Notes: a model not told the origin generated them from the letters alone. A stretch of DNA of 6,062 nt from Candidatus Kaiserbacteria bacterium (GCA_003245875.1 QKBW01000032.1:1-6062); one strand, 5' to 3'. Shown: positions 1 to 5,887, numbered from the stretch's first letter. Numbers and translations are program-made.

Positions 1-2316
1 GAGAAATTCGGTACCAATGAGCTGCCTGAGCCCAAACAGCATCGCCTCAAAAAGTGGCTCGAGCGTTTTTTTGCCCCCATTCCACTTATGCTGATAGCGG
101 CTGCAATGTTCTCTTTCATCCTACACAAAACCTTCGACGGTTGGTTTATCCTTGCCCTCTTTTTCTTTAATCTTGGCATCACACTCTGGCACGAACATAA
201 GGCCGAAAACGCACTTAAAATTCTCAAGAACAAAGTGACAACCATGGTCCGTACCCTACGTGACGGTGCTTGGATAAAAATAGATTCTCGTACACTCGTC
301 CCCGACGACATCATCGAACTTACCTCCGGTTCGGTAGTTCCTGCCGACTGCGAAGTTATTGAAGCCACAGCTGCTGCAACCAACGAATCCGCCCTTACCG
401 GTGAGTCCTTACCGATTGATAAAAATGTTGGCGACACTATCCTGGCGGGCACATTCGTGGCAGGAGGATCACTGCGGGCAAAAGTATTACAGACAGGAGC
501 GCGTACTCGTTTTGGACATGTTGTAGCCGCAAGTGAAGAAGAACGTGGGCGCAGTATCCTTGAGCAAGACATTCTGACTATCTCTCGATTTCTAAGTTTT
601 ATCAGTATACTCTTGGCGGCAGCTATTTCGGTTGTTTGGTTCTATACCGGCACCAATATCTACGAAATCATTCGCTTTGACCTCACGCTCCTTATTGCAG
701 GCATCCCGGTTGCCCTGCCGGTGGTGATGAGCCTGATCATCAGCATCGGCACACTTGCTCTTTCACAAAAGTCAGCCATTGTGCGCCGACTTTCTGCTCT
801 TGAAGATATGGCCAATGTGGATATGCTACTGTCTGACAAAACCGGAACTCTCACAAAAAATGATATTACAGTGCAGTCGGTCATTACCTTCGGCTCCCAT
901 AGTAAGCAGGAGGCAGCCGGCTTGGCAGCAATCACAACTACCGAGCCTGACTACCGTACACTCGAAAAAGCTGTCGTAGACTTCGCCGAAAAACTCAATG
1001 CTCCTTATACAGAATATGAAGTATTGGATGTTATTCCTCCGGACTCCATACGCAAACGAAGCTCAGTTTTGATAAACAACCACGGCATCACCCTGCGAGT
1101 CACACTTGGTGCCCCACAGGTAGTAGCCTCCCTTTCACAGACGGACCAAGAAACGGCCGCCGCATTTGAGCAGCATGTTGCAGACGCTGCCAACCATGGG
1201 TTTCGCGTTCTAGCCTTAGCGATTGCTCCGACAGATACCAACGGTCAAGCCGAGGAAAAGGACATGGAATTAGTAGCTCTTTTCTTGTTGTCTGATGAGT
1301 TGCGTACTGATGCTAAAGAGGTTGTCGACTTCTTGTTTGAAAATGGTGTGACGGTCAAAATGTTGACCGGCGACAACCGTGCAGTCAGCCGTCAAATAGC
1401 TTCCGCGCTCGATCTGCGTGGAGATGTTATTTCCTGCCAAGATACCAAGATCGACTCACTCACCGAGTCTGATTTTCAAAACATCGCCGTGTTCAGCGAA
1501 GTATATCCCGAGGACAAAAAAGCATTGGTTGAATTGGCACGTCGACATTCGGTCGTCGCAGTGACCGGCGACGGGGTCAATGACCTCCCTGCTCTGAAGA
1601 CGGCAAACATTGGTATTGCGGTTGCCAATGCGGTCGACGCTCTTAAAGGCAGCGCGGATATAGTGCTTACATCCGACGGTATTGGCATTATCAAGAATGC
1701 GGTGACGGAATCACGCAAAATATTTGCCCGCATCTACAGCTATTCAATCTACCGCATTTCTGAAAGTTTCCGCCTCATTGTCACTGTGGCATTGTTTGGT
1801 GTCATCCTCACACTCCCGATACTTACACCGCTACAACTTATTCTCTTGGCACTCCTCAATGACCTCCCCATCATCACACTCGCCTTTAATCGCGTTGCTG
1901 TTTCAAAAAAGCCATCAACTATCAATGTCCGTCGACGCTTCATTTTGAGTTTACTCTACGGTTCTGTTGGTATCCTCAATAGTACCTTAATGCTGACATT
2001 AGCAACCCTGGTGTTCCATCTTCCCTGGGACCAGATCCAAACACTCTTCTTCCTGAAAATGACGGTCAGTGGGCACCTGCTTATTTATGTCGCACATACC
2101 CAAAAACGGTGGTGGCGCTTCCTCCCATCCAAGGAAGTTATTTGGGCGACCAGCCTTACACAACTAGTCGCTTCCCTCTTGGCACTCTTCGGTATCTTTA
2201 TGACCGCTGTGCCTCTCACCTATGTTATTGCTATCTGGCTATGGGCACTCCTCTGGATGCAGGTCACTGAATTAACAAAATTTATGCGACAGCGTATTGA
2301 ACACGCACATCGCTAG
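1..2316 (+). CDS. P-type ATPase, probable P3A proton-efflux pump (5' truncated by window edge)
   Basis: Integral membrane pump that should couple ATP hydrolysis to H+ export. The frame is open from base 1 and the first codons (EKFGTNELPEP) match the conserved pre-M1 region, so the ATG at 88 is internal and the real start lies outside the window. 771 residues are visible; bacterial and archaeal members have roughly 800-850, so probably only some tens are missing. Numbering from base 1: M1-M2 about 25-65, TGES loop at 133-136, M3-M4 with PVALP at 236-240, phosphorylated Asp279 in DKTGTLT (835-855), TGDN around 456-459, GDGVND at 523-528 (1567-1584), and M5-M10 from about 585 to the end. PVALP plus Asn57 (M2), Arg591 (M5) and Asp621 (M6, LNDLP) align with Asn106, Arg655 and Asp684 of plant AHA2 as I recall that sequence, favouring H+ over Ca2+, Mg2+ or heavy metals. 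There is no long C-terminal autoinhibitory tail. Oddities: KGAP is LGAP (Leu369) and DPPR is DELR (432-435). Its stop overlaps that of the convergent operon. Confidence 0.93.
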   Translation, partial: EKFGTNELPEPKQHRLKKWLERFFAPIPLMLIAAAMFSFILHKTFDGWFILALFFFNLGITLWHEHKAENALKILKNKVTTMVRTLRDGAWIKIDSRTLVPDDIIELTSGSVVPADCEVIEATAAATNESALTGESLPIDKNVGDTILAGTFVAGGSLRAKVLQTGARTRFGHVVAASEEERGRSILEQDILTISRFLSFISILLAAAISVVWFYTGTNIYEIIRFDLTLLIAGIPVALPVVMSLIISIGTLALSQKSAIVRRLSALEDMANVDMLLSDKTGTLTKNDITVQSVITFGSHSKQEAAGLAAITTTEPDYRTLEKAVVDFAEKLNAPYTEYEVLDVIPPDSIRKRSSVLINNHGITLRVTLGAPQVVASLSQTDQETAAAFEQHVADAANHGFRVLALAIAPTDTNGQAEEKDMELVALFLLSDELRTDAKEVVDFLFENGVTVKMLTGDNRAVSRQIASALDLRGDVISCQDTKIDSLTESDFQNIAVFSEVYPEDKKALVELARRHSVVAVTGDGVNDLPALKTANIGIAVANAVDALKGSADIVLTSDGIGIIKNAVTESRKIFARIYSYSIYRISESFRLIVTVALFGVILTLPILTPLQLILLALLNDLPIITLAFNRVAVSKKPSTINVRRRFILSLLYGSVGILNSTLMLTLATLVFHLPWDQIQTLFFLKMTVSGHLLIYVAHTQKRWWRFLPSKEVIWATSLTQLVASLLALFGIFMTAVPLTYVIAIWLWALLWMQVTELTKFMRQRIEHAHR

Positions 2317-2720
2317 TTTGCTACTCGTACACTTGTTGAAGGTGGCATTTGATCAAGCGGGTTTTGATCATCTACTGTTTGCCCACTGGATGTTGCCGTC
2401 ATCGTTGTCGCTGTTGGGGTAGTGTACTCGAGTTTGGCGAAAGCAGCTTCCTTGTCGCGATATCGTTCCAAGGCACGTTCTATGGTTGCCTTGTCATAAC
2501 GCACCACTGATGAAGTGGTGTCGGTTACCTGTGCTTCTAGGGCATCATATCTGCTATACGCTATTACGGTACATACCACTCCAGATGCCAATAGACACAC
2601 AGTACCAAATAGGATAAATAACCACTCGCGGTCTGGATCACAACTTTTTTTCAATTGAAACCCGCGACTTTGTCGATATACTTGTCGCACCATCTTTAGC
2701 ATATCTTTTTTGGTAATCAT
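2313..2720 (-). CDS. small single-pass membrane protein, fourth gene of the pilMNO operon
   Basis: A 135-residue protein that I cannot assign to a named family with confidence. It has a basic cytoplasmic N-terminus (1-25), a DPDREW motif at 28-33 just before one hydrophobic helix (about 33-55), a probable coiled coil (about 57-95, rich in Glu/Arg/Ala) and a Thr/Ser/Pro-rich tail ending in an imperfect DQNP/DQMP repeat. The topology predicts an extracytoplasmic coiled coil. Its ATG overlaps the pilO stop (ATGA, 4 nt), so translation is probably coupled and it belongs to the pilus platform operon. It occupies the slot that pilP has in diderm bacteria, but it has no lipobox and is not recognisably PilP; a DPxRDW-type motif before a membrane helix is something I associate with short proteins in CPR pil clusters (recollection). 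Low sequence complexity in the tail argues for a flexible region. No Shine-Dalgarno is visible. Its stop overlaps the ATPase stop. Confidence 0.8.
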   Translation of the reverse strand: MITKKDMLKMVRQVYRQSRGFQLKKSCDPDREWLFILFGTVCLLASGVVCTVIAYSRYDALEAQVTDTTSSVVRYDKATIERALERYRDKEAAFAKLEYTTPTATTMTATSSGQTVDDQNPLDQMPPSTSVRVAN

Positions 2721-3262
2721 GATTGAGTTGTTGAAACGAGTAACGTTGCAGAGCCACTGATAAGAGTTACGCCGGTCTGCTCGTCTATTGTCTTAGTAAC
2801 AGATAACGCAGTAACGGTGCTGCTGTATGGGATAGTTTCCAAAGCTCCAATAAACACACGGACGGCTTCGTCACTTCCTTTAAATGAATACACTACGCGC
2901 AATCCAGCATATGGTTTCCGAATTTTCGGAACAATGGTCAAAGAATCGGTAGAGAGGGTCACGCCGTATACGGCCGCAAGATTGTCAATGCGTGACAAAA
3001 AACGAATGGTCTCGTCTTCCCCGTTTATCACATATGAGGACAACTCTGCCCGTTCTGTGACCGTCGTGTCCAAAAGTTCACGCAGCACACCCTGATCATG
3101 AATAGTATTCTGCTCATCATGCAGCGTCTGCAGCACATCTGCTAACCTTGTTGCTTCTATGGCATTCGTATGCGCCAACCACAAAGCACCTGTAGCACTG
3201 GTGATGGCCAGTATTGAGGTGCTAAGTGCCGTGATGAGTGGTCGAGTTGCCATATTACTCAT
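2717..3262 (-). CDS. pilO: PilO-like type IV pilus inner-membrane platform protein
   Basis: 181 residues, close to the usual PilO size (about 180-210). A short cytoplasmic N-terminus is followed by one membrane helix (about 9-29), a helical, probably coiled-coil stretch (about 33-85), and an alpha/beta domain (about 85-178) of the ferredoxin-like kind that PilO uses to dimerise with PilN. Sequence identity to classical PilO is low; the call rests on this architecture plus the position after pilM and pilN. The first ATG overlaps the end of pilN by 8 nt (ATGAGTAA contains both the start and the pilN stop). A second ATG at 3253 (Met4, MATRPL) is an equally plausible start that would abolish the overlap. 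Neither has a convincing Shine-Dalgarno. The stop is TGA, showing that TGA is not reassigned. In known systems PilO links the cytoplasmic PilM-PilN complex to the rest of the pilus machine. Confidence 0.8.
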   Translation of the reverse strand: MSNMATRPLITALSTSILAITSATGALWLAHTNAIEATRLADVLQTLHDEQNTIHDQGVLRELLDTTVTERAELSSYVINGEDETIRFLSRIDNLAAVYGVTLSTDSLTIVPKIRKPYAGLRVVYSFKGSDEAVRVFIGALETIPYSSTVTALSVTKTIDEQTGVTLISGSATLLVSTTQS

Positions 3263-3794
3263 GCGCTACTTTAACTGATAATTCAAAGTCAATATTTTTG
3301 TCTTTGGCCAAATTTCCTATCGGCACTGGCGCCTCAACAAAGAGTGGGTCATTGGCCACCACCTCACTAAAATCAGCCAGTGCAGTACGGTCTGCTGCAG
3401 CACCACGAATGGTGACCGCTGCCACCTGGCCGTTGGTGTTTCGTTCAGCAGCGAAGTATGAGAGCTGTATCTTATCACCACTAAGGGCTTCGAGTGCTAA
3501 AACATACGTGGAAAGCTTTGTCTCCTCAGTTGCATTATCCAAGTGCTCAGCCAGTGCATTGAGTGAACGTACAGTATCTTCAGCTTGCTTTAATGAGTCT
3601 TTTTCTGATTGTGCATTTTGGTAACGCATTTGGTATCCCCGCAGCTGGCCAGTAAGGAGAATATAGCTCGGCAATTGTAAAACTATCAGGAGCAGCATGC
3701 TGGCTGTTACCGCTACAGCAGCCACAGTAACTACCCGTAACCAATATTCGCGTAAAATAGTTTTCTTTGCTATTGGAGGAAGTAAATTAACCAT
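3255..3794 (-). CDS. pilN: PilN, type IV pilus assembly inner-membrane protein
   Basis: 179 residues with the standard PilN plan. The N-terminus starts MVNLLPP, the conserved (I/V)NLLP peptide that in characterised systems docks into the groove of PilM. A basic stretch (KKTILREYWLR) precedes a membrane helix at about 20-42, followed by a probable coiled coil (about 48-90) and a C-terminal alpha/beta domain (about 93-177) expected to have the ferredoxin-like fold and to pair with PilO. The ATG lies only 2 nt past the pilM stop, with no strong Shine-Dalgarno (just AGG directly in front of the ATG), so re-initiation from pilM translation is the likely mode. Together with PilM and PilO this forms the alignment platform that connects the motor ATPases to the growing pilus. 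Assignment is firm because of the NLLP motif and gene order. Confidence 0.9.
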   Translation of the reverse strand: MVNLLPPIAKKTILREYWLRVVTVAAVAVTASMLLLIVLQLPSYILLTGQLRGYQMRYQNAQSEKDSLKQAEDTVRSLNALAEHLDNATEETKLSTYVLALEALSGDKIQLSYFAAERNTNGQVAAVTIRGAAADRTALADFSEVVANDPLFVEAPVPIGNLAKDKNIDFELSVKVAHE

Positions 3795-3796
3795 AC

Positions 3797-4891
3797 CTAT
3801 GAATAGTTACCAAGTGCCAAACCAATTGCGGTGGCATACCCAAGCGAATGACTTTTATCGATAGCCGGTACGTACTCATCAAGTGAAAAAGCGTGTTGCC
3901 ATACCGCAGCAAGCTCTACCTCGACACCCAATGTCTCGCGTAAATATTCTGACAAACCTTTAAGGTTGGCGCTCCCCCCACAAAGAATCACGGAACTTAT
4001 TTCGTAACCGGGCAATTCTGCTGAATGACTGTCCCAGTATTGAATACGAAGTGCGATCTCATCCTTGATAGCAGACATGGTAGAAATAAGAGCATCGCGA
4101 ACATCATGGGATGCGACACCAGGAAATAAACCTTGGCTGTTTTTGATGGTAGTAAGTTCTTCTTCCGGCAAATCTCCCAGCTGCCGTCTGAGGGCAGTGG
4201 AAAGCTCTGCGCCACCAAGTTCAATGGTTGAGGTATAGGTAAGCTTGTTTCGGTACACAATACCAATACCGGTACGTGTTTTACCAAAGTCTACAATCAA
4301 GTGGGTACCCAGATCATGTTCAGGTAATACTGCACGAGCAATTGCTTGTGCTTCTACTTCAAAGGCAACCGGGATAAGACCAGCTGCATGTAACACCTCA
4401 TAGTAATTAAGTATTACGTCACGGGCATAGACCGTCACCGACACAGTCAAAGAATCATCGATACCCCCTTCCTCAAGAATGGCGTAATCAAAGAACGCAT
4501 CCCGCGGCGAAAGTGGGACATTTTCTTCCAGATGAAACTCAAGTTGTCCTCTGATCTCCTTGTATGATGTGCCTCGTTTGATCTCGGTCTCAAAGAGATA
4601 GGCTTTTTCTTCAGGCAATGACACACGTACATATGGTGTCGGGAGTTGTTGCCGCAGTGAAGTCAACACTTTAATCAGCCTCTCAGTATTTTTTATCTCT
4701 CCTCCGGAAAGAGTCTCCTCCGGAATTGGAAGCTCACCCCACGTAGCAATTTCCTTGTGTGCTCCTGTTCTTCCGGCATCAGCAAATAGAATGTACTTTA
4801 ATGAAGTATCTGAAATATCCACTCCTGCATGAGGAATACGAAGATACTGTGGTGGTGGCACAAAAGAACGAAGTGCAGTTAAGAACGACAT
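3797..4891 (-). CDS. pilM: PilM, actin-like cytoplasmic ATPase of the type IV pilus
   Basis: 364 residues counted from the ATG at 4891 (MSFLTALRSF), a normal PilM length. Actin/FtsA-fold signatures appear in order: phosphate-1 loop GVDISDTSLK (residues 23-32), phosphate-2 loop DFGKTRTGIGIV starting at Asp201, and the adenosine motif ILCGGSANLKG with Cys304-Gly306. PilM is cytoplasmic, binds ATP and captures the PilN N-terminal peptide. The frame can be extended 7 codons to a GTG at 4912, but that extension would run straight through a perfect TATAAT box (4898-4903) lying 6 nt before the ATG, so I choose the ATG and predict a leaderless transcript. It is the first gene of the operon pilM-pilN-pilO-small membrane protein, all on this strand. 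No pilQ, pilP, pilB, pilC or pilin gene is in the window; lack of a secretin would fit a monoderm cell. Confidence 0.93.
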   Translation of the reverse strand: MSFLTALRSFVPPPQYLRIPHAGVDISDTSLKYILFADAGRTGAHKEIATWGELPIPEETLSGGEIKNTERLIKVLTSLRQQLPTPYVRVSLPEEKAYLFETEIKRGTSYKEIRGQLEFHLEENVPLSPRDAFFDYAILEEGGIDDSLTVSVTVYARDVILNYYEVLHAAGLIPVAFEVEAQAIARAVLPEHDLGTHLIVDFGKTRTGIGIVYRNKLTYTSTIELGGAELSTALRRQLGDLPEEELTTIKNSQGLFPGVASHDVRDALISTMSAIKDEIALRIQYWDSHSAELPGYEISSVILCGGSANLKGLSEYLRETLGVEVELAAVWQHAFSLDEYVPAIDKSHSLGYATAIGLALGNYS

Positions 4892-4897
4892 GTGTTC

Positions 4898-4903
4898 ATT
4901 ATA
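4898..4903 (-). promoter_or_regulatory. -10 box of the pilM operon (predicted leaderless start)
   Basis: A perfect TATAAT on the minus strand ends 6 nt before the pilM ATG. A start site about 7 nt downstream of the hexamer would be the A of the ATG itself. No good -35 hexamer is visible at 16-18 nt spacing (ACTACT at 17 nt), so the promoter may depend on an activator or on the inverted repeat at 4922-4952 that occupies this area. Confidence 0.65.
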
Positions 4904-4916
4904 CGACACCACACAT

Positions 4917-4952
4917 AGAAAGTAGTGTAGTTACTCTACAAAACCACACTAC
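4917..4952 (-). terminator. possible weak terminator or operator hairpin after the ruvX operon
   Basis: Arms GTAGTGT and ACACTAC (4922-4928 and 4946-4952) form a 7-bp inverted repeat with a 17-nt loop, followed on the minus strand by TTTCTAT. A competing smaller hairpin, TGTAG/CTACA (4926-4930 and 4936-4940), lies inside it. The repeat overlaps the stop codon of the tRNA-binding protein gene and the expected -35 zone of pilM. It could end the upstream operon inefficiently or bind a regulator. The stem is short and the T-tract is interrupted, hence low confidence. Confidence 0.35.
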
Positions 4953-5343
4953 CTGGTGGCAATGGTTGATGTGGAGTCAAGAGACCAAACAAGTCACCGT
5001 TGCTGGCAGCCAGAATCATACCCTGACTTTCAAAACCTCGAATAACCCGCGGCTGTAGATTTACCACGAATGGGCATTGCTTTCCTACCAATTCTTCCGG
5101 ACCGGAAAAGAATTCTCGAATGCCTGAGAGGATCTGCCGTTCATAATCACCAAAGTCAACTTTGAAGCGGAACAATTTGTCCGCATTCTCAACGACAGAA
5201 GCCTCTACGATCGTTCCTAAACGAATCTCAAGTTTGGCAAAATCATCATATGTAATGTACGCCGGTTCTGGTGTTGGGGCGTTGGCTTTGCCAACGCCCC
5301 CCTCTACCACCTGTTCCTCCCCCACATTCTGTTCATTGCTCAT
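4936..5343 (-). CDS. stand-alone tRNA-binding OB-fold protein (Trbp111 / MetRS C-terminal domain type)
   Basis: 135 residues. Residues 1-28 are a hydrophilic linker with low complexity. Residues 29-135 are one complete OB-fold tRNA-binding domain with the family landmarks DDFAKLEIRLGTI (33-45), ADKL (54-57), RQILSGI (69-75), the VIRGFESQGMILAA segment (100-113) and the closing LPPGS. This domain occurs at the C-terminus of many bacterial methionyl-tRNA synthetases, in EMAP II/Arc1p, and alone as dimeric Trbp111, where it binds the outer corner of tRNA without strong sequence specificity. No catalytic synthetase domain is attached, so automatic names such as 'MetRS beta subunit' should be read as domain names only. 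The ATG sits 2 nt after the ruvX stop with no Shine-Dalgarno, implying translational coupling. A perfect palindrome (5276-5300) encodes residues 15-23 of the linker. Its role could be to assist aminoacylation, but that is inference. Confidence 0.9.
   Translation of the reverse strand: MSNEQNVGEEQVVEGGVGKANAPTPEPAYITYDDFAKLEIRLGTIVEASVVENADKLFRFKVDFGDYERQILSGIREFFSGPEELVGKQCPFVVNLQPRVIRGFESQGMILAASNGDLFGLLTPHQPLPPGSVVL
5276..5300. repeat. perfect 11-bp inverted repeat with 3-nt loop inside a coding region
   Basis: Arms GGGGCGTTGGC (5276-5286) and GCCAACGCCCC (5290-5300) are exact reverse complements around TTT. It is the strongest hairpin in the window, sits about 40 nt inside the tRNA-binding protein gene, and is read in frame as the linker residues G-G-V-G-K-A-N-A-P. 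No T-run follows on either strand, so it is not an ordinary intrinsic terminator. Confidence 0.85.
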
Positions 5344-5345
5344 AT

Positions 5346-5726
5346 TTATTTCTGTTTACTTAAAAAACTATTCAATATAATGGCAGCGGCAGCGGCATCT
5401 GTCTTTTCGTTTCGCCCTTGCAAACGAATCGCCTCTTGCGTCGAGTATTGCTCCGGTTCCAAATGAATCGGTAGACCAAGCGCCAACGTAAGATCATTCA
5501 TCAATTCCATAGCTGCGCTGTGTATCTCATTTTCTTCACCCGCTTTGTTGAGTGAATGACCGATAACTATCTCACCCACCTCCTCGCGGGCAATAATATC
5601 CTCCAAGGCCATTAAGAGAGCGGTGTCATTTTTAAGCACCTCATGAGGAAAAGCAAGCGTGCCACTTTCATCTGAAAGTGCCACTCCTACTCGTTTCTTC
5701 CCATAGTCAATTCCCATGTATCGCAT
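5346..5726 (-). CDS. ruvX: RuvX/YqgF family protein (putative Holliday junction resolvase / pre-16S rRNA nuclease)
   Basis: 126 residues from the ATG at 5726 (MRYMGIDYGKKRVGVALSD), slightly shorter than E. coli YqgF (138). RNase H-like fold with acidic residues at the expected places: Asp7 in GIDYGKKRVGVA, Glu92 in EPEQYSTQEA (matching the Glu of the classical DER(L)(S/T)T motif), and Asp110 in TDAAAAAIILNSFL. The usual VGLPLN is IGHSLN (55-60). The family is known for 5' maturation of 16S rRNA and has been proposed to resolve Holliday junctions. The frame stays open to 5888, but those 54 extra codons are the antisense of the tRNA-Ser gene plus promoter DNA and should not be included. MGIDYG at 5717 is a minor alternative start. 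An extended -10 box (TGCTATTAT) ends 6 nt before the ATG, predicting a leaderless mRNA. It is the first gene of a two-gene operon with the tRNA-binding protein. Confidence 0.92.
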   Translation of the reverse strand: MRYMGIDYGKKRVGVALSDESGTLAFPHEVLKNDTALLMALEDIIAREEVGEIVIGHSLNKAGEENEIHSAAMELMNDLTLALGLPIHLEPEQYSTQEAIRLQGRNEKTDAAAAAIILNSFLSKQK

Positions 5727-5732
5727 AGCGGC

Positions 5733-5761
5733 ATAATAGCATGAGTTGGATTTTTTGTGAT
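5733..5761 (-). promoter_or_regulatory. ruvX promoter with extended -10 (predicted leaderless start)
   Basis: On the minus strand ATCACA (5761-5756, 4 of 6 to TTGACA) is followed after 17 nt by TATTAT (5738-5733), preceded by TGC, giving an extended -10 element. Six bases separate it from the ATG at 5726, so the predicted transcription start is at or within 1 nt of the start codon. A second weaker candidate further upstream (TCGACG, 16 nt, GATAAT) would give a short 5' leader. Confidence 0.55.
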
Positions 5762-5774
5762 TATCTGCTACTAT
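5746..5774 (+). promoter_or_regulatory. promoter of tRNA-Ser
   Basis: TTGGAT (5746-5751), a 17-nt spacer, then TACTAT (5769-5774) preceded by TGC (extended -10). The predicted start is near 5781, about 17 nt before the mature tRNA 5' end. It lies back to back with, and physically overlaps, the ruvX promoter on the other strand. Confidence 0.5.
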
Positions 5775-5797
5775 CCTTGCACGTCGAATGACCATAT

Positions 5798-5887
5798 GGA
5801 GGAGTGGCTGAGTGGTCGAAGGCGGCGGTCTTGAAAACCGTTGAGGGTTTACGCTCTCCGTGGGTTCGAATCCCACCTCCTCCGCCA
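5798..5887 (+). tRNA. tRNA-Ser (anticodon UGA)
   Basis: A complete class II tRNA of 90 nt that reads UCA and, by wobble, other UCN codons. The acceptor stem GGAGGAG (5798-5804) pairs with CTCCTCC (5877-5883). The D-arm has GCTGAGTGGTCGAAGGC. The anticodon stem GCGGT/ACCGT encloses loop CTTGAAA with TGA at 5832-5834. A long variable arm (stem GAGGG/CTCTC, 5843-5858, with one G-U pair) is typical of serine tRNA. The T-arm GTGGG/CCCAC carries TTCGAAT (5860-5876). The discriminator is G (5884) and CCA is encoded (5885-5887). The serine identity features (long variable arm, G73) agree with the anticodon. Confidence 0.97.

Noticed and set aside
1..2316. Mg2+ (P3B), Ca2+ (P2) or heavy-metal (P1B) identity for the ATPase
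   Set aside because: M4 is PVALP rather than PE(G/A)LP or a CPC-type motif, there is no metal-binding N-terminal domain in view, and M6 reads LNDLP as in proton pumps.
2348..2370. TGATCAA/TTGATCA inverted repeat 34 nt past the ATPase stop as a possible terminator
   Set aside because: AT-rich 7-bp stem with no following T-tract. It lies in codons for the DQNP/DQMP repeat, so I do not annotate it as a terminator.
2502..2520. CACCACT/AGTGGTG inverted repeat in the small membrane protein gene
   Set aside because: A 7-bp stem with no T-run, encoding a Thr-Thr-Ser-Ser-Val-Val stretch where such symmetry arises easily.
3238..3624. Plus-strand open frame of 128 codons opposite pilN
   Set aside because: Ser/Ala-rich translation typical of antisense of an Ala/Leu/Glu-rich gene. 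pilN has clear family motifs on the other strand.
4892..4912. Seven-codon N-terminal extension of pilM from a GTG at 4912
   Set aside because: It would place a perfect -10 box inside the coding region, and the residues before MSFLTALRSF do not look like PilM.
4759..5058. Plus-strand open frame of 99 codons spanning the pilM start and the end of the tRNA-binding protein gene
   Set aside because: It is antisense to two firmly identified genes, crosses their intergenic promoter, and its product resembles no family I know.
5659..5685. Inverted repeat CACTTTCA/TGAAAGTG with flanking GTGCCACT direct repeats within ruvX
   Set aside because: It falls in codons for the conserved VALSDESGTLAF segment. 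The pairing is short and best explained by codon choice; there is no promoter or T-tract nearby.
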